From JAAYXS01 sp043820985 (GTDB taxonomy: Bacteria > Planctomycetota > Phycisphaerae > UBA1845 > Fen-1342): 64,000 nt of DNA. Shown here piece after piece: positions 1 to 8,883 of this stretch. Numbering within the stretch: the stretch's first letter is position 1; the number at the start of each line of letters is the position of its first letter. Under the pieces are notes generated by a model. That model was not told where the DNA came from. It saw only the letters and a program-made list of their open reading frames with translations, and did no database searches. The position numbers were made by a program, and so were the translations under genes. The stretch covers positions 1-64,000 of the forward strand of contig JBDRDH010000143.1 in the NCBI GenBank assembly GCA_043820985.1, read 5' to 3'.

Positions 1-171
1 TCCGCCGTGGGAAACCCGAATCGCCTCGGACGCCGGGTGCCCACCTCTGAAGCGCCCGGCCACCGGCCCCGGCGCCGGGTCTTGTTCCTGAGCCGCTCAT
101 CGGGCCGGCCGCGCCGGGCGGCGTTTAGCCATCCCGGCGCGGCCCGCGGTGTCTTGGTTGCGATCCACGCG

Positions 172-543
172 TCAGTTCGTCTGAATCGTGACGTAGTAGA
201 CCTCCACCTCGCTGGTCGCGGACGTGCCGCCCGCGATGATGATCTCAGTAACCGTGAGCGTAGCGCCTTGGCCGGTGACGTACAGGTCGTCCTGAATCGT
301 CAGGCTATCGATGTCCTGGTCGTCGTCCGCGAGGTTGAGGTTTTCCACCCCGCCGGTGATTACCGCGTCATGGGAGGTGGTCTGCGGGTAGCAACTGGGC
401 CCGCTGCACAACAACGACGACCAGTTATCGCCGCTGGTCCAGTTGTCGTCGAGCGCGTCGCCCGTCCAGGTGAAGATCCCGGCCATTCCCGGCGTGACGG
501 CGGCCAGGGCGATAAGTGCCAGCGCGTAAGTAAGCGCTTTCAT
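172..543 (-). CDS. Small secreted protein with W..NW motif
   Basis: A 123-residue protein. I chose the ATG at 541-543 because AAAGGAG lies just upstream of it and the protein then opens with a typical signal peptide (MKALTYALALIALAAV, cleavage near residue 21). After the signal comes a W..DNW...DNWSS motif and a P..TSHDAVI segment. This pattern also opens the neighbouring protein at 594-1397 and recurs inside the large protein at 44712-49034. The rest (ENLNLADDDQDIDSLTIQDD, TVTEIIIAGG) looks like short beta strands of a truncated beta-helix. It lies 50 bp downstream of its larger relative and is probably co-transcribed with it. It is presumably exported; the function is unknown. It may be a shortened duplicate of its neighbour. 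Confidence 0.7.
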   Translation of the reverse strand: MKALTYALALIALAAVTPGMAGIFTWTGDALDDNWTSGDNWSSLLCSGPSCYPQTTSHDAVITGGVENLNLADDDQDIDSLTIQDDLYVTGQGATLTVTEIIIAGGTSATSEVEVYYVTIQTN

Positions 544-593
544 GTTCAATCTCCTTTTGATTCGCGGCGTCAATCGCCGCGCGAGTTTGAGGC

Positions 594-1397
594 TCAGTTG
601 CACGTCCCACCAGCCTGGAAGACCTTGTTCGCCGTGACCTGAATTTTCCCGCCTGAGAACGTCAGGTCACCGGTCGTGCAGGTGTCGGTTTCGATCCGTA
701 GCGTGCCGGCCGTAACCTCAAAGTCGCCTCCCATGTTGCTGACGGTGCAGGTGCTGTCAAACTCCATCGTCGAGTCGGCATGGGACACCTTGAACACCGT
801 GGGGTAGGCACCTTGGCCGCCACTTTGGATGGTCCCGTTCCGGAACGTGACGTCAAGGCCCTCCGTGGCTTCCACCTTTCCGTTGTTCACAAACGTGTAG
901 GACCCGCTCGAGCGGTTCATTAGGAAACCGCCGCTTAGGGTCGTCCCGTTAGCCAACACCAGATTGTAGTCTCCCTGAAACTCTATTTCGCCGCCCGCCG
1001 CGAACGGGATTGAGTCGCCGCCGGACAGCGTGAGGCTGCCCGCGATATGCAGTTCGCCATCCGACGCGAATGACAGGTCACCAGTTATGGTGCTGTTGGC
1101 GCCGATTTGCAGCGTCTTGGAAGTCCCAACCGTGAGATCGGCATCGGCTTGCACGGTCAGACCCAGGCATTCCGCGTCGGCTGTGGAGATCGTGCATAAC
1201 TTGCCCTCGCAAATGACGGCGTTGTCCGTCGACGTGGGCACCTGGCCGTCGCCCCCGCTCGTGCAGGCGTCTTTCCAGTTGTCCTCGTTATGCCACGAGC
1301 TATCCACGGCAGCGGTGAAGTAGTATGTGTCTCCCGCGACCGGCGCGACGGCGAGCGCGAGGGCGCTTGACACAACGATGGCGCAAAGTGTTCGCAT
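594..1397 (-). CDS. Secreted beta-helix-like protein
   Basis: A 267-residue protein with a strong AGGAGG ribosome binding site before its ATG and a signal peptide over residues 1-22. The mature protein opens with W.NEDNWKD and VPTSTDNAVI, the same opening motif as the downstream small protein. It continues as strand-turn repeats rich in G, T, S and V (LSFASDGELHIAGSLTLSGG, then similar units), typical of a parallel beta-helix of the autotransporter-passenger kind. Six or so cysteines are scattered through it. No catalytic motif or C-terminal anchor is visible. It is probably an extracellular or envelope protein. The repeat type suggests surface exposure, but the function is unknown. Confidence 0.75.
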   Translation of the reverse strand: MRTLCAIVVSSALALAVAPVAGDTYYFTAAVDSSWHNEDNWKDACTSGGDGQVPTSTDNAVICEGKLCTISTADAECLGLTVQADADLTVGTSKTLQIGANSTITGDLSFASDGELHIAGSLTLSGGDSIPFAAGGEIEFQGDYNLVLANGTTLSGGFLMNRSSGSYTFVNNGKVEATEGLDVTFRNGTIQSGGQGAYPTVFKVSHADSTMEFDSTCTVSNMGGDFEVTAGTLRIETDTCTTGDLTFSGGKIQVTANKVFQAGGTCN

Positions 1398-1764
1398 GAC
1401 AAACCTCCTTTGTCAAGAAATCCAGGAATGCGAATTCACTAACAGCGCGCTGTAGTACACCCAAGCGCGGACGCGGAACGCGCGTACCGCGCAAAGTAAC
1501 AAACAACAAACCGTGTTTCTCTGAGGCTTTCCCGATTCGCCCAAACCCCTGTCCGAAGTCCGAAGTCCGAAGTCCCCTGTCCAGAGGCCGGATTCCAGGG
1601 TCCGGTAAACCAAAGGAAGTATGCCTCCGTAAAGTACAATTGTCAAGCGAAAGTTGTGCCCATGGGAGCAGATTCCGTTATGATGGTTGTTGCCCAACAG
1701 CGGTACTTACGCTATGTGTAGCCGTGAGATATAATTGCGTTTGCTCACGTTGGGAGGACCTGCA
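1398..1764. other. Divergent intergenic region with heptamer repeat
   Basis: This region separates the leftward secreted-protein pair from the rightward LVIVD-repeat gene, so promoters for both directions must lie here. I see no gene in it. The only conspicuous structure is the GTCCGAA tandem repeat, listed separately. A TTATGAT near 1678 could serve as a rightward -10 element, but no convincing -35 is paired with it. Confidence 0.5.
1551..1582. repeat. GTCCGAA heptamer tandem repeat
   Basis: Three head-to-tail copies of GTCCGAA (1551-1571) are followed by GTCCCCTGTCC, so the array begins and ends with CCCCTGTCC. It belongs to the same style of short intergenic heptamer array as the one at 27943-27995. 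Confidence 0.85.
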
Positions 1765-4080
1765 ATGTGCCAAGTAAGATCGCTATCGTACGGCCTGCCG
1801 TCCACCGGCCTTGGCGCCGCGCGCCGCGTCGTTGTGCTGGCGCTGGCGCTGTGCGGGTTGATCGACGCAACTCATTCCAGCCGGGCGAGCGAGCCCGACC
1901 GGGCGGTGCGGCAGTTGCCGATCTGTAGCTCGTGGGGCGGGCTGGCGGAAGATGTGGTGTTCCTGCCGAATCAGCCGCATATCGCCGTCGTCGCGTTGGG
2001 GCCGCACCTGGCAGTTGTCGACTTGACGAATCCGCAGGCCCCGCAGCACCTCGGCTCGTTGGCGTTCTTCGCGCCGCGCGAGGATATTGCGGACATGGCG
2101 GTTCTTGGGGACCACGTCTTTATCGTCACGTACCCCTATGGAAACCCGTGGGGCCCAGACCGCGCCCCGCATCGATCGGCCGGCGCGGGCGAGCGAATAA
2201 GCCTGTACGTGGTTGACGTCTCGCGGCCCGCGCGCCCGCACCTGGTGGGCAGTGCGCCGGGTTTGAGGTTTCAGGAAATCGAGTTGTACGAGGAACCGGC
2301 TTCCTTCCGCTCCTGGGCATTCCTGCGCGACGGGACTGTTGTCTATGCCTTCGACATCAGCAATCCGCGGGCGCCCGCGCCCTTTGGTGAGGTCATGTAC
2401 GACGTACTGGCGATGAAGGTGTTGGGGAATTACCTCTACTGTTTATGGGAACGGGCCGGCCTGCGCATCTACCGCCTCGGCAGGCCACCGCTGCCGGGCG
2501 GCGCGCGCGGGCCGCTCCTGACGCTGGTCGGCGAGGTGTTGTTGCCGGACGAGGCCCACACCAATCAACACGACCTGGAGGTCGCCGGGGACTATGCCTA
2601 CTGTAGCGCGGAGATCGATGGTGAGGGATTGATCTACGTCATCAACGTCGCGGACCCCACACAGCCGGTCGTGGCGGGCTCCGCCGGCGGGTTCATACGT
2701 GGTAACGACCTGGCCGTCAGCGGCGACTACCTGTTTGTCGCCGACTGGCCGGGGGGTTCCTCTTATCCTGGCGAGTGGGCGGAGGCCAAGGGGCTAGCCG
2801 TGCTGGACGTCTCGGACCCGGCCGAGCCGCGACACGTGGGACAATACAAGCCGCGCGGCCTGGTGTACGGCGTGGAGGTCGTCGGCGAGCGTGCGTACAT
2901 CATGGACGAAGCCGAAGGTCTGCTGGTGCTGGACGTGAGCGATCCGACCAACCCTCTGCGCCTGGGCCACGTTTACTCCCCGGCGCGCGTGCGGAAGATG
3001 GCACTGGTCGGCAGCCGCTTATACGTCACCGACCTGTTCAACGGCTTCAGCGTGCTGGACGTGTCGGACCCGTTTCAACCCAGGCTGCTCTTCGCTTACC
3101 AGACGCCACACCTGGGCCTGCACATGCGCTCCTGGGGTATCGACGTGGTCGACGGCTTGGTGTATCTGTGCGCCGGCTGGGGCGGTTTTCAGATCGTCAA
3201 CGTTTCCGATCCAGCGGCGGCGCCGTATCTGCTTGGGGAGTTCCCGTTCCCCGCGGAGACGTTCGCGGCCGACGTGCTGGTACAAGGCGACATCGCCCAC
3301 GTGGGCCTGGGCTACGCCAGCGGTCCTGGGGTGTTCCTGAATCTCGACGTAAGCGACCCTCGGCAGATCAGTCTGGTCGGGGGGCACCCGACCGCTAGCA
3401 ATCCGCGCACGATCGTGCGTGCCCCCACGGTAGAGCACCGGCTGTACTATTCGGCCCGGTACACCGGGATCATGGACAGCAGCGATCCCGAAACGCCGGT
3501 TCAACTGTACGAAGGCTATCCGCGCGGCGACGACATCGCCTGCCTGGGCGACCTGCTGCTGTGTTCGGGTAAGCGTCCGGCGCGCGCGGGGGAGCGCGAT
3601 TATGTCGTCGGCCTCTTCGTGCTGGACGTGTCCGACCCATTCAACCCGGTGGAGCTGAGCCACTTCCCCGTCAACCACCCCGGCGGGGTGGATACCTGGG
3701 GCTCGTTGGTGTACCTGCTGGCGGTGCCGTACGACAAGGCCCTGCTCGAGCTCGACCTGTCCGACCCGCTGAATCCGCACCAAACCGGCGTAACGGATCT
3801 GGCGGCGGGGCGCTTTGTCCTGGCGACCGAGCACTTCATCTACGCGACCACGGACTACAGCGGCCTGTACATCATCTTCCGCGGCCTGCCCGGCGACCTG
3901 AACTGCGACGGCGTGGTCGACGCGGCCGACATCGCCCCGTTCGTGCTGGCGCTAGGGAACCGCGACGCCTACGCCGCCGAGTTCCCCGACTGCACCATCG
4001 CCGCCGCCGACATCAACGGCGACCAGATGGTGAATGCCTACGACATCGACGGCTTCATCCTGCTATTGGGCGGCGGTTGA
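1765..4080 (+). CDS. LVIVD-repeat secreted protein with dockerin-like C-terminus
   Basis: 771 residues from the ATG at 1765, chosen over an upstream TTG because GGGAGG sits about 8 bases before it. An N-terminal signal peptide (hydrophobic around residues 20-38) is followed by about a dozen repeats of the form VLDVSDPxxPxxxG spaced roughly 45-60 residues apart. These are LVIVD-type repeats expected to build a beta-propeller-like structure. From about residue 710 there are two dockerin-like calcium motifs (LNCDGVVDAADIAPF and INGDQMVNAYDIDGF). Proteins of this design are secreted or surface-bound in planctomycetes and their ligands are not known. It stands alone, convergent with the CPBP protease gene 15 bp downstream. 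Confidence 0.85.
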   Translation: MCQVRSLSYGLPSTGLGAARRVVVLALALCGLIDATHSSRASEPDRAVRQLPICSSWGGLAEDVVFLPNQPHIAVVALGPHLAVVDLTNPQAPQHLGSLAFFAPREDIADMAVLGDHVFIVTYPYGNPWGPDRAPHRSAGAGERISLYVVDVSRPARPHLVGSAPGLRFQEIELYEEPASFRSWAFLRDGTVVYAFDISNPRAPAPFGEVMYDVLAMKVLGNYLYCLWERAGLRIYRLGRPPLPGGARGPLLTLVGEVLLPDEAHTNQHDLEVAGDYAYCSAEIDGEGLIYVINVADPTQPVVAGSAGGFIRGNDLAVSGDYLFVADWPGGSSYPGEWAEAKGLAVLDVSDPAEPRHVGQYKPRGLVYGVEVVGERAYIMDEAEGLLVLDVSDPTNPLRLGHVYSPARVRKMALVGSRLYVTDLFNGFSVLDVSDPFQPRLLFAYQTPHLGLHMRSWGIDVVDGLVYLCAGWGGFQIVNVSDPAAAPYLLGEFPFPAETFAADVLVQGDIAHVGLGYASGPGVFLNLDVSDPRQISLVGGHPTASNPRTIVRAPTVEHRLYYSARYTGIMDSSDPETPVQLYEGYPRGDDIACLGDLLLCSGKRPARAGERDYVVGLFVLDVSDPFNPVELSHFPVNHPGGVDTWGSLVYLLAVPYDKALLELDLSDPLNPHQTGVTDLAAGRFVLATEHFIYATTDYSGLYIIFRGLPGDLNCDGVVDAADIAPFVLALGNRDAYAAEFPDCTIAAADINGDQMVNAYDIDGFILLLGGG

Positions 4081-4095
4081 TGACCGCATTCGGCC

Positions 4096-4974
4096 TCAAC
4101 CCTCGCCGATCATCTCCGGGAAGAACAGCGCCAGTACCATGGTGCGCCCGTTAAAGATGGCATGCACGATGATACAGGTGGTCAACGAGCGTGATCGTAA
4201 CCGGATATAACCCAGGGCAATCCCCATCGTGCACAACGGCAGGACGGCTTGCGGCTGTGCAAAATGGATGGCACCAAAGGCCACGCCCGATAACGTCACT
4301 GCTATCCAGGCATGCCGGGTATAACGCCACACGGTTTGTAGTAACAATCCGCGGAAGAACAACTCCTCGGCGATCGGCGCGATCCCCACGGCTCCCACCA
4401 ACAAAATCAGCTTACCCCGCCAATCCAGCTCTCCGTCCCGCACCGCCGCCAGCACCGGATGCTCGGGTGGAATAAAGTCCGGTTGAATCCACTGTGTGAC
4501 GATCGTTACCGACTGAAGCTGTACCGCGCACATCGGCGTGATGATCAAGCCACCCAGTAAACCCACCGCTGCCACTGTCAATAAACCCAACCGCGAATCG
4601 CGCGGCCCTACAAATGCCGGCCAGCGTTGCAGGATCCAGACGATCAGTACCGCTCCCGCCAGCTTGCCGGTTCCCTCGGCAATCTGGACAACAAACCAGA
4701 TACGCGAACCAACCGGGGCCTCGGCGATTTTCTCTCCACCGACCAGCAGTCGTGTAAGTACTAAAAATACACTGATGTACAACAGGAATACCCCGCAGAG
4801 GTGTATGATTGAAGGACCTTCCGCCCGTGGCTCCAGGCCGGCTAACGGATTACGCCAGCGGCGTTGTCGCGACAGCCAAACCAGAAAACCCACGCCACAG
4901 ACGCCACCAAAAATCATCACCGCTATGTCAAGTGCGATGGCGGCTTGCAAATAGTCGGTCTCGGCGGCTAGCAT
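4096..4974 (-). CDS. CPBP family intramembrane metalloprotease
   Basis: A 292-residue polytopic membrane protein with about seven or eight hydrophobic segments. Near residue 200 it has the family signature IAEELFFRG, in which the paired glutamates and the arginine are the first motif of CPBP (Abi) glutamic/metallo-proteases. About 35 residues later comes FGAIHFAQP, which supplies the motif-2 histidine, and a further HAIFN motif lies close to the C-terminus. The family includes the eukaryotic Rce1 CaaX protease and bacterial proteins involved in bacteriocin self-immunity. The substrate here cannot be predicted. No good ribosome binding site precedes the ATG, so the start is provisional. It is a monocistronic gene between convergent and divergent neighbours. 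Confidence 0.85.
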   Translation of the reverse strand: MLAAETDYLQAAIALDIAVMIFGGVCGVGFLVWLSRQRRWRNPLAGLEPRAEGPSIIHLCGVFLLYISVFLVLTRLLVGGEKIAEAPVGSRIWFVVQIAEGTGKLAGAVLIVWILQRWPAFVGPRDSRLGLLTVAAVGLLGGLIITPMCAVQLQSVTIVTQWIQPDFIPPEHPVLAAVRDGELDWRGKLILLVGAVGIAPIAEELFFRGLLLQTVWRYTRHAWIAVTLSGVAFGAIHFAQPQAVLPLCTMGIALGYIRLRSRSLTTCIIVHAIFNGRTMVLALFFPEMIGEG

Positions 4975-5064
4975 GCGGTCCGTTCAAATGCGCGGTCCCC
5001 GGCGGCGGGAACCCGGCGCGGCGGCTTCAGTCTGATCATGCGTCCTTTCCATCCAGGAGGCATT

Positions 5065-5868
5065 GTGCGGAACATACTGGACGAGATTCTCGCTAACAAG
5101 CATATTGAAGTCGAGCAATTGCGCGTTACCCGGCCCCTGACCGCGCTTAAATCACTCGCCGGTTATGCCCTGCCCCGCCGCAATTTTTTCGGGGCGGTCA
5201 GTGTACCACGCCGCGGACGCCCTAATTTGATCGCCGAAATCAAGCAATCCAGCCCCTCCGCCGGCCTGATTCGACCGGATCTCGATCCCGTAATCCTGGC
5301 TTGCCAGTATGCCGCGGCCGAAGCGGACGCTCTAAGTATTCTGACCGATACCAGGTACTTTGGCGGACAGATTGAATACATCGAGCGGATCAAGTCGACG
5401 GTCGGTTTACCGGTTTTACGCAAGGATTTTCTCTTTGACTCTTATCAACTGCATGAAAGTCGCGCGTACGGCGCCGACGCCGTCCTGCTGATCGCCGATG
5501 CCCTGACCACCACAAAGCTGGTTGAACTGGTGGATCTGGCAGCCGAGCTGGATCTTTGTGTGCTGGTCGAGGTACACGAGCATAACGTCCTGGTCCAGAC
5601 CCTGTTGGCACTCGATGTAGGTCGCCGCTCCGGCTTGCTGCTGGGTATCAATAACCGCGACCTCAAACGCCAGGTGGTCGATCTGGCCACTACGGAAAAG
5701 CTGGCTCCATTGATCCCCCCCGGGACACCCTTGGTCGCCGAGAGCGGCATCAAGACCCGCCAGGACGTACGGCGTATGCACACCGCCGGCGCGCGGGCCT
5801 TATTAGTTGGCGAGGCACTAATCCGGGCCAACGATCCCGAGTCAGCAATCCGGGAATTATTCAGCTAG
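5065..5868 (+). CDS. trpC: Indole-3-glycerol phosphate synthase
   Basis: 267 residues from a GTG preceded by AGGAGG; an in-frame ATG at 5038 lacks a ribosome binding site. TrpC closes the ring of carboxyphenylamino-deoxyribulose phosphate to give indole-glycerol phosphate in tryptophan biosynthesis. The (beta/alpha)8 landmarks are all present: IAEIKQSSPSAG near residue 55 with the catalytic lysine, VLRKDFL near 118, LVEVHEH, GINNRDL and VAESGI near the end. The length is normal for the monofunctional enzyme. It is not next to other trp genes here. Its TAG stop shares the palindrome CTAG with the stop of nusA on the opposite strand, so the two genes overlap tail to tail by three or four bases. 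Confidence 0.96.
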   Translation: MRNILDEILANKHIEVEQLRVTRPLTALKSLAGYALPRRNFFGAVSVPRRGRPNLIAEIKQSSPSAGLIRPDLDPVILACQYAAAEADALSILTDTRYFGGQIEYIERIKSTVGLPVLRKDFLFDSYQLHESRAYGADAVLLIADALTTTKLVELVDLAAELDLCVLVEVHEHNVLVQTLLALDVGRRSGLLLGINNRDLKRQVVDLATTEKLAPLIPPGTPLVAESGIKTRQDVRRMHTAGARALLVGEALIRANDPESAIRELFS

Positions 5869-7448
5869 CCATCTGTTTTTTCGGTGGTTTTGGTCGGATC
5901 GTCGCTAGGGGGGTCATTAGTCGGCTCGGTGCCACTCTCACTCAACGTGGCCCCCGCGACCAGATTGTCCAGATCAACGCCGGTTGGTGTCACATCCGGG
6001 ACGGCTTGATCCTCATTCGGGGCAGGAACAGCTTCGGTATCAACCTGGGCGGTGTCTACCGCGTGCTCCTCCGAAACTTCATCCCCAGTAGCGGGAGCAG
6101 CTTCGATCGGCTCCACGCTGCCTGCATCCTGCACCGGAGTTTCCGCCACAAAAGATGAACCCGCGGCCACCTCCGCTTCGGCTGCCGGTGTTGATTCATC
6201 ACCGATCTCGACACCCGGCTCCTCCGCCGGCGTTGCCGTCGGCTCGGTTGTAATACCAGCGGCTTCGGCTTGCGCCTTGGTCTTGGCCAATTCGATTCGT
6301 TCTTCTTCCTGGCGGATAGCCTCTTCACCGGCGGCTTCGACGATGCGCTCGGCGAGTTCGGAAGTCAGCTCCAGCTCGTTGACCAACGGGTCGGGGCCGA
6401 CGTCGTCCAGGTCAACAGCCGAGACGCAGCCCATCGCCACTAACTTGTCGATGATCAGGTCATCGACGCCCTCGACGTTCTTAACCACCCGTTCGAGATT
6501 TTCCAGGTGCTTGTTGTACTCGGCCGGCGTCAGGATATCGATGTCCCAGCCCGTCAGACGCGCGGCCAGACGGACATTCTGCCCGCGTTTGCCAATTGCC
6601 AGCGAAAGCTGATCCTCGGCCACGACCACCGTGGCCTTGTCCAACTCGAAGCATAGCGCGATTTCCTGTACCTCGGCCGGCTTGAGGGCATTCTGGATGA
6701 GAATCTGGCTGGATTCATTCCAGCGGACAATGTCGATCTTTTCGCCCCCCAGCTCTTCCACGATGTTTTTGATCCGGCTACCGCGCACACCGACACAGGC
6801 CCCCACGGCATCCACTTTGCTGTCGATACTGCTGACGGCGGCCTTGGTGCGATAGCCCGCCTCGCGCGCCAACGCCTTGATCTCGATAATCTGCTCGGCC
6901 ACCTCGGGGACTTCCATCTCGAACAGCTTCAGGATGAACTCGCGGTGCGAACGTGACAGAATTATTTTTACCTGGTTGGGCAACTCGCGGACTTCGAGGA
7001 TCAACACTCGAATACGTTCGCCGACGTGATGGGTCTCGCCGGGAATCTGCTCGCTGCGTGGCAGGAATCCCTCCGTACGACCGATGTTAATCAATAGATT
7101 ACCGCCTTCGGCCCGTACCACGTTGCCGGTAACGATCGTGCCGCGCCGCTCGGAGAACTCCTCATAAATACTGTTGCGTTCGCGCTCGCGGGTTTTCTGA
7201 ATAATCACCTGCTTGGCGGTCTGAGCCGCGATACGACCGAGTACCTGCATGTCAACCAGTTCATTGTCAACCGTCGCGGCAATCTTCCCACTCAGCAGGT
7301 CGAGGTGTACTTCCACTTCTTCAGCCATCTCAAAGGCTTTGCGGATGGCGCTGACCATCGCGTTCTCAAGATCGGCCACGAATGAATCGCGATCGATATT
7401 CTTATCTCGGCAGATGCTGTCGATGATGCGGAGCAAATCGTTACTCAT
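5865..7448 (-). CDS. nusA: Transcription termination/antitermination factor NusA
   Basis: 527 residues starting at MSNDLLRIID; an upstream in-frame ATG would add residues not seen in the family. NusA binds RNA polymerase and nascent RNA and controls pausing, termination and antitermination. The N-terminal polymerase-binding domain (1-125) is followed by an S1 domain (about 130-200, with GFLPRSEQIPGE) and two KH domains (about 205-345, with GVRGSRIKNIVEELGGEKID and GKRGQNVRL). A helix-hairpin-helix-like acidic segment follows (about 350-410). The tail of about 130 residues is very rich in E, A, P and T and looks disordered. The usual neighbours rimP and infB are absent on both sides, so the canonical nusA operon is broken up here. 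Confidence 0.95.
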   Translation of the reverse strand: MSNDLLRIIDSICRDKNIDRDSFVADLENAMVSAIRKAFEMAEEVEVHLDLLSGKIAATVDNELVDMQVLGRIAAQTAKQVIIQKTRERERNSIYEEFSERRGTIVTGNVVRAEGGNLLINIGRTEGFLPRSEQIPGETHHVGERIRVLILEVRELPNQVKIILSRSHREFILKLFEMEVPEVAEQIIEIKALAREAGYRTKAAVSSIDSKVDAVGACVGVRGSRIKNIVEELGGEKIDIVRWNESSQILIQNALKPAEVQEIALCFELDKATVVVAEDQLSLAIGKRGQNVRLAARLTGWDIDILTPAEYNKHLENLERVVKNVEGVDDLIIDKLVAMGCVSAVDLDDVGPDPLVNELELTSELAERIVEAAGEEAIRQEEERIELAKTKAQAEAAGITTEPTATPAEEPGVEIGDESTPAAEAEVAAGSSFVAETPVQDAGSVEPIEAAPATGDEVSEEHAVDTAQVDTEAVPAPNEDQAVPDVTPTGVDLDNLVAGATLSESGTEPTNDPPSDDPTKTTEKTDG

Positions 7449-7883
7449 GCCGGTACTCGTTGTCCATGGCCTACCTAGCAGCGCGCGGTTTTTCCCTGAA
7501 TCGGCTGTCGTCCGCACACGCGGAGAACCCGACTGGCGCGCACTACGCCAACAAAAACGGGTCGCCGATGCGACCCGACAGAGTCCGTTTATAGGACCCG
7601 GTTACTGACATATGGTCGCTGTAACAACCGGCCCTGCGGGACCAGCGCCAGCGTGGGCGGTGACGATACTGATTTCGCACACACAGCCCTGCCGCCCTGA
7701 TCCAGGTAGTCTAACGCGTTTTCGCCCCCTGGCAATCCCAGCATGGTGCTCAATAGGGGCTTTTTCGACGGATCGCCATTTGTCGCCGGTCTGGCTTGAT
7801 CGATTTGACGCCGCAATACGGCGTGTGGTCGGCATGGATGATCCCCTGTGAGTTGTTTGGGCTCCCTATGCGTGGATCCTCTG
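7449..7883. other. nusA upstream region and 3' UTR of the preceding gene
   Basis: About 435 bases without a convincing gene. An intrinsic terminator at 7553-7577 ends leftward transcripts, leaving about 105 bases for the nusA promoter, in which I see no clear -35/-10 pair. A 77-codon leftward frame (7602-7835) begins after AGGGG and ends 25 bases before the terminator. It has no recognisable features, and I do not call it. Confidence 0.4.
7553..7577 (-). terminator. Intrinsic terminator upstream of nusA
   Basis: A perfect 8-bp stem CGGGTCGC / GCGACCCG (7558-7565 with 7570-7577) closes a 4-base loop. On the minus strand it is followed immediately by five Ts and then GTTGG. It would stop leftward transcripts coming from the gene at 7884-8786 and insulate nusA. 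Confidence 0.8.
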
Positions 7884-8786
7884 TCAGGGTTGCTCAGCGA
7901 GGGTACCTTCGTGCAGTCGCCAGACAACGCTCTTACATTGAGATCTGTCGAATGAGATCCGCAGGCTTGAGGCTGTCTTCTCGAGCAGGCTGGAGATCAT
8001 ATGCTCCGACGGCCCGGCACCTAACTGATAATAGGCATGGGAGTTATCCCGCCACACCAGCCTGTCCAGGTCGTATTGAGACAGTTCGTTCCTGATCGGG
8101 CACCCAATCGCGCGACTCATCTCTTGCAGAAACTTCTCGACTGTGCCGCCCTGTGTCGGTGCTTCCTCAACGTAGGAGAAAGGCGCAAACAACTGAATGG
8201 CCTCGGTTGGGGAACGCGGCGTGCCTCGCACCGTGTAGATCGTCTGATCCCGCTCTTCACGTATGAACGCGAACTCCGGGTGTCCAGCCGCCCGCACAAC
8301 CTCGGCGATGTAGGGCAGAAACTCCGCGGGATCCGTGCCACGCCGAATAACCCAGTCCCCCGGGAGTTCAATATCGTGCGCGATCCCGATTCCATCCAAC
8401 ATGTGCGTTGGAATCTCCAACGAATGGATCAAGACCTGAAACAGAGTTCGAGGCAAAGGCGAGTATCCGATTTGAACGTTCGTCAGGTGCAACTCGCCAT
8501 CCCACAGTGCCGTAACAGAAACGACCTCGGACATCGCGCTTCCCTGGGACTTGGGAAGCAGCGCCTTGCGCACGGCGGTATCCGGTTCAGGAATATACCG
8601 AATCACTTCGGACGCGCTCAGTGCGTACACAGACTCAGAATCTCCTGAGACGGGCTCCAACCGTACCTCACTCCCGGCCGGCACGTCAAAGCGGGTAATG
8701 CCCGGTTTAGGGACACTGATGAAGGTCCACCAGGCAACTACGATCACAAGGACTGCCAGTATCCCGATAAGACAGCGGCGTCGCAT
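7884..8786 (-). CDS. Membrane-anchored protein of unknown function
   Basis: 300 residues. AGGAG is well placed before the ATG. Residues 5-23 form a single N-terminal membrane anchor (LIGILAVLVIVVAWWTFISV). The remainder is predicted to be outside the cytoplasm. It has no motif that I recognise. The C-terminal SSLLEKTASSLRISFDRSQC is vaguely like secretin/TonB short N-terminal domains, but that is weak. It lies 97 bp downstream of a broken membrane-protein gene on the same strand and ends about 300 bases before a terminator. The two could form one transcription unit. I cannot assign a function. Confidence 0.65.
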   Translation of the reverse strand: MRRRCLIGILAVLVIVVAWWTFISVPKPGITRFDVPAGSEVRLEPVSGDSESVYALSASEVIRYIPEPDTAVRKALLPKSQGSAMSEVVSVTALWDGELHLTNVQIGYSPLPRTLFQVLIHSLEIPTHMLDGIGIAHDIELPGDWVIRRGTDPAEFLPYIAEVVRAAGHPEFAFIREERDQTIYTVRGTPRSPTEAIQLFAPFSYVEEAPTQGGTVEKFLQEMSRAIGCPIRNELSQYDLDRLVWRDNSHAYYQLGAGPSEHMISSLLEKTASSLRISFDRSQCKSVVWRLHEGTLAEQP

Positions 8787-8883
8787 CTTGGGCTCCTAAG
8801 ACGTGCGACCATAGTCTGACAAGCAGGCCGCCCGTCGATATATTGTCGTGCGCCTCCGGTATGGTAGCACACCCTCCGGAGCA

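Noticed and set aside
7602..7835. A 77-codon leftward frame before the terminator upstream of nusA
   Set aside because: AGGGG and a nearby terminator are suggestive, but the protein has no recognisable feature and an overlapping frame is just as open, so the support is too thin.
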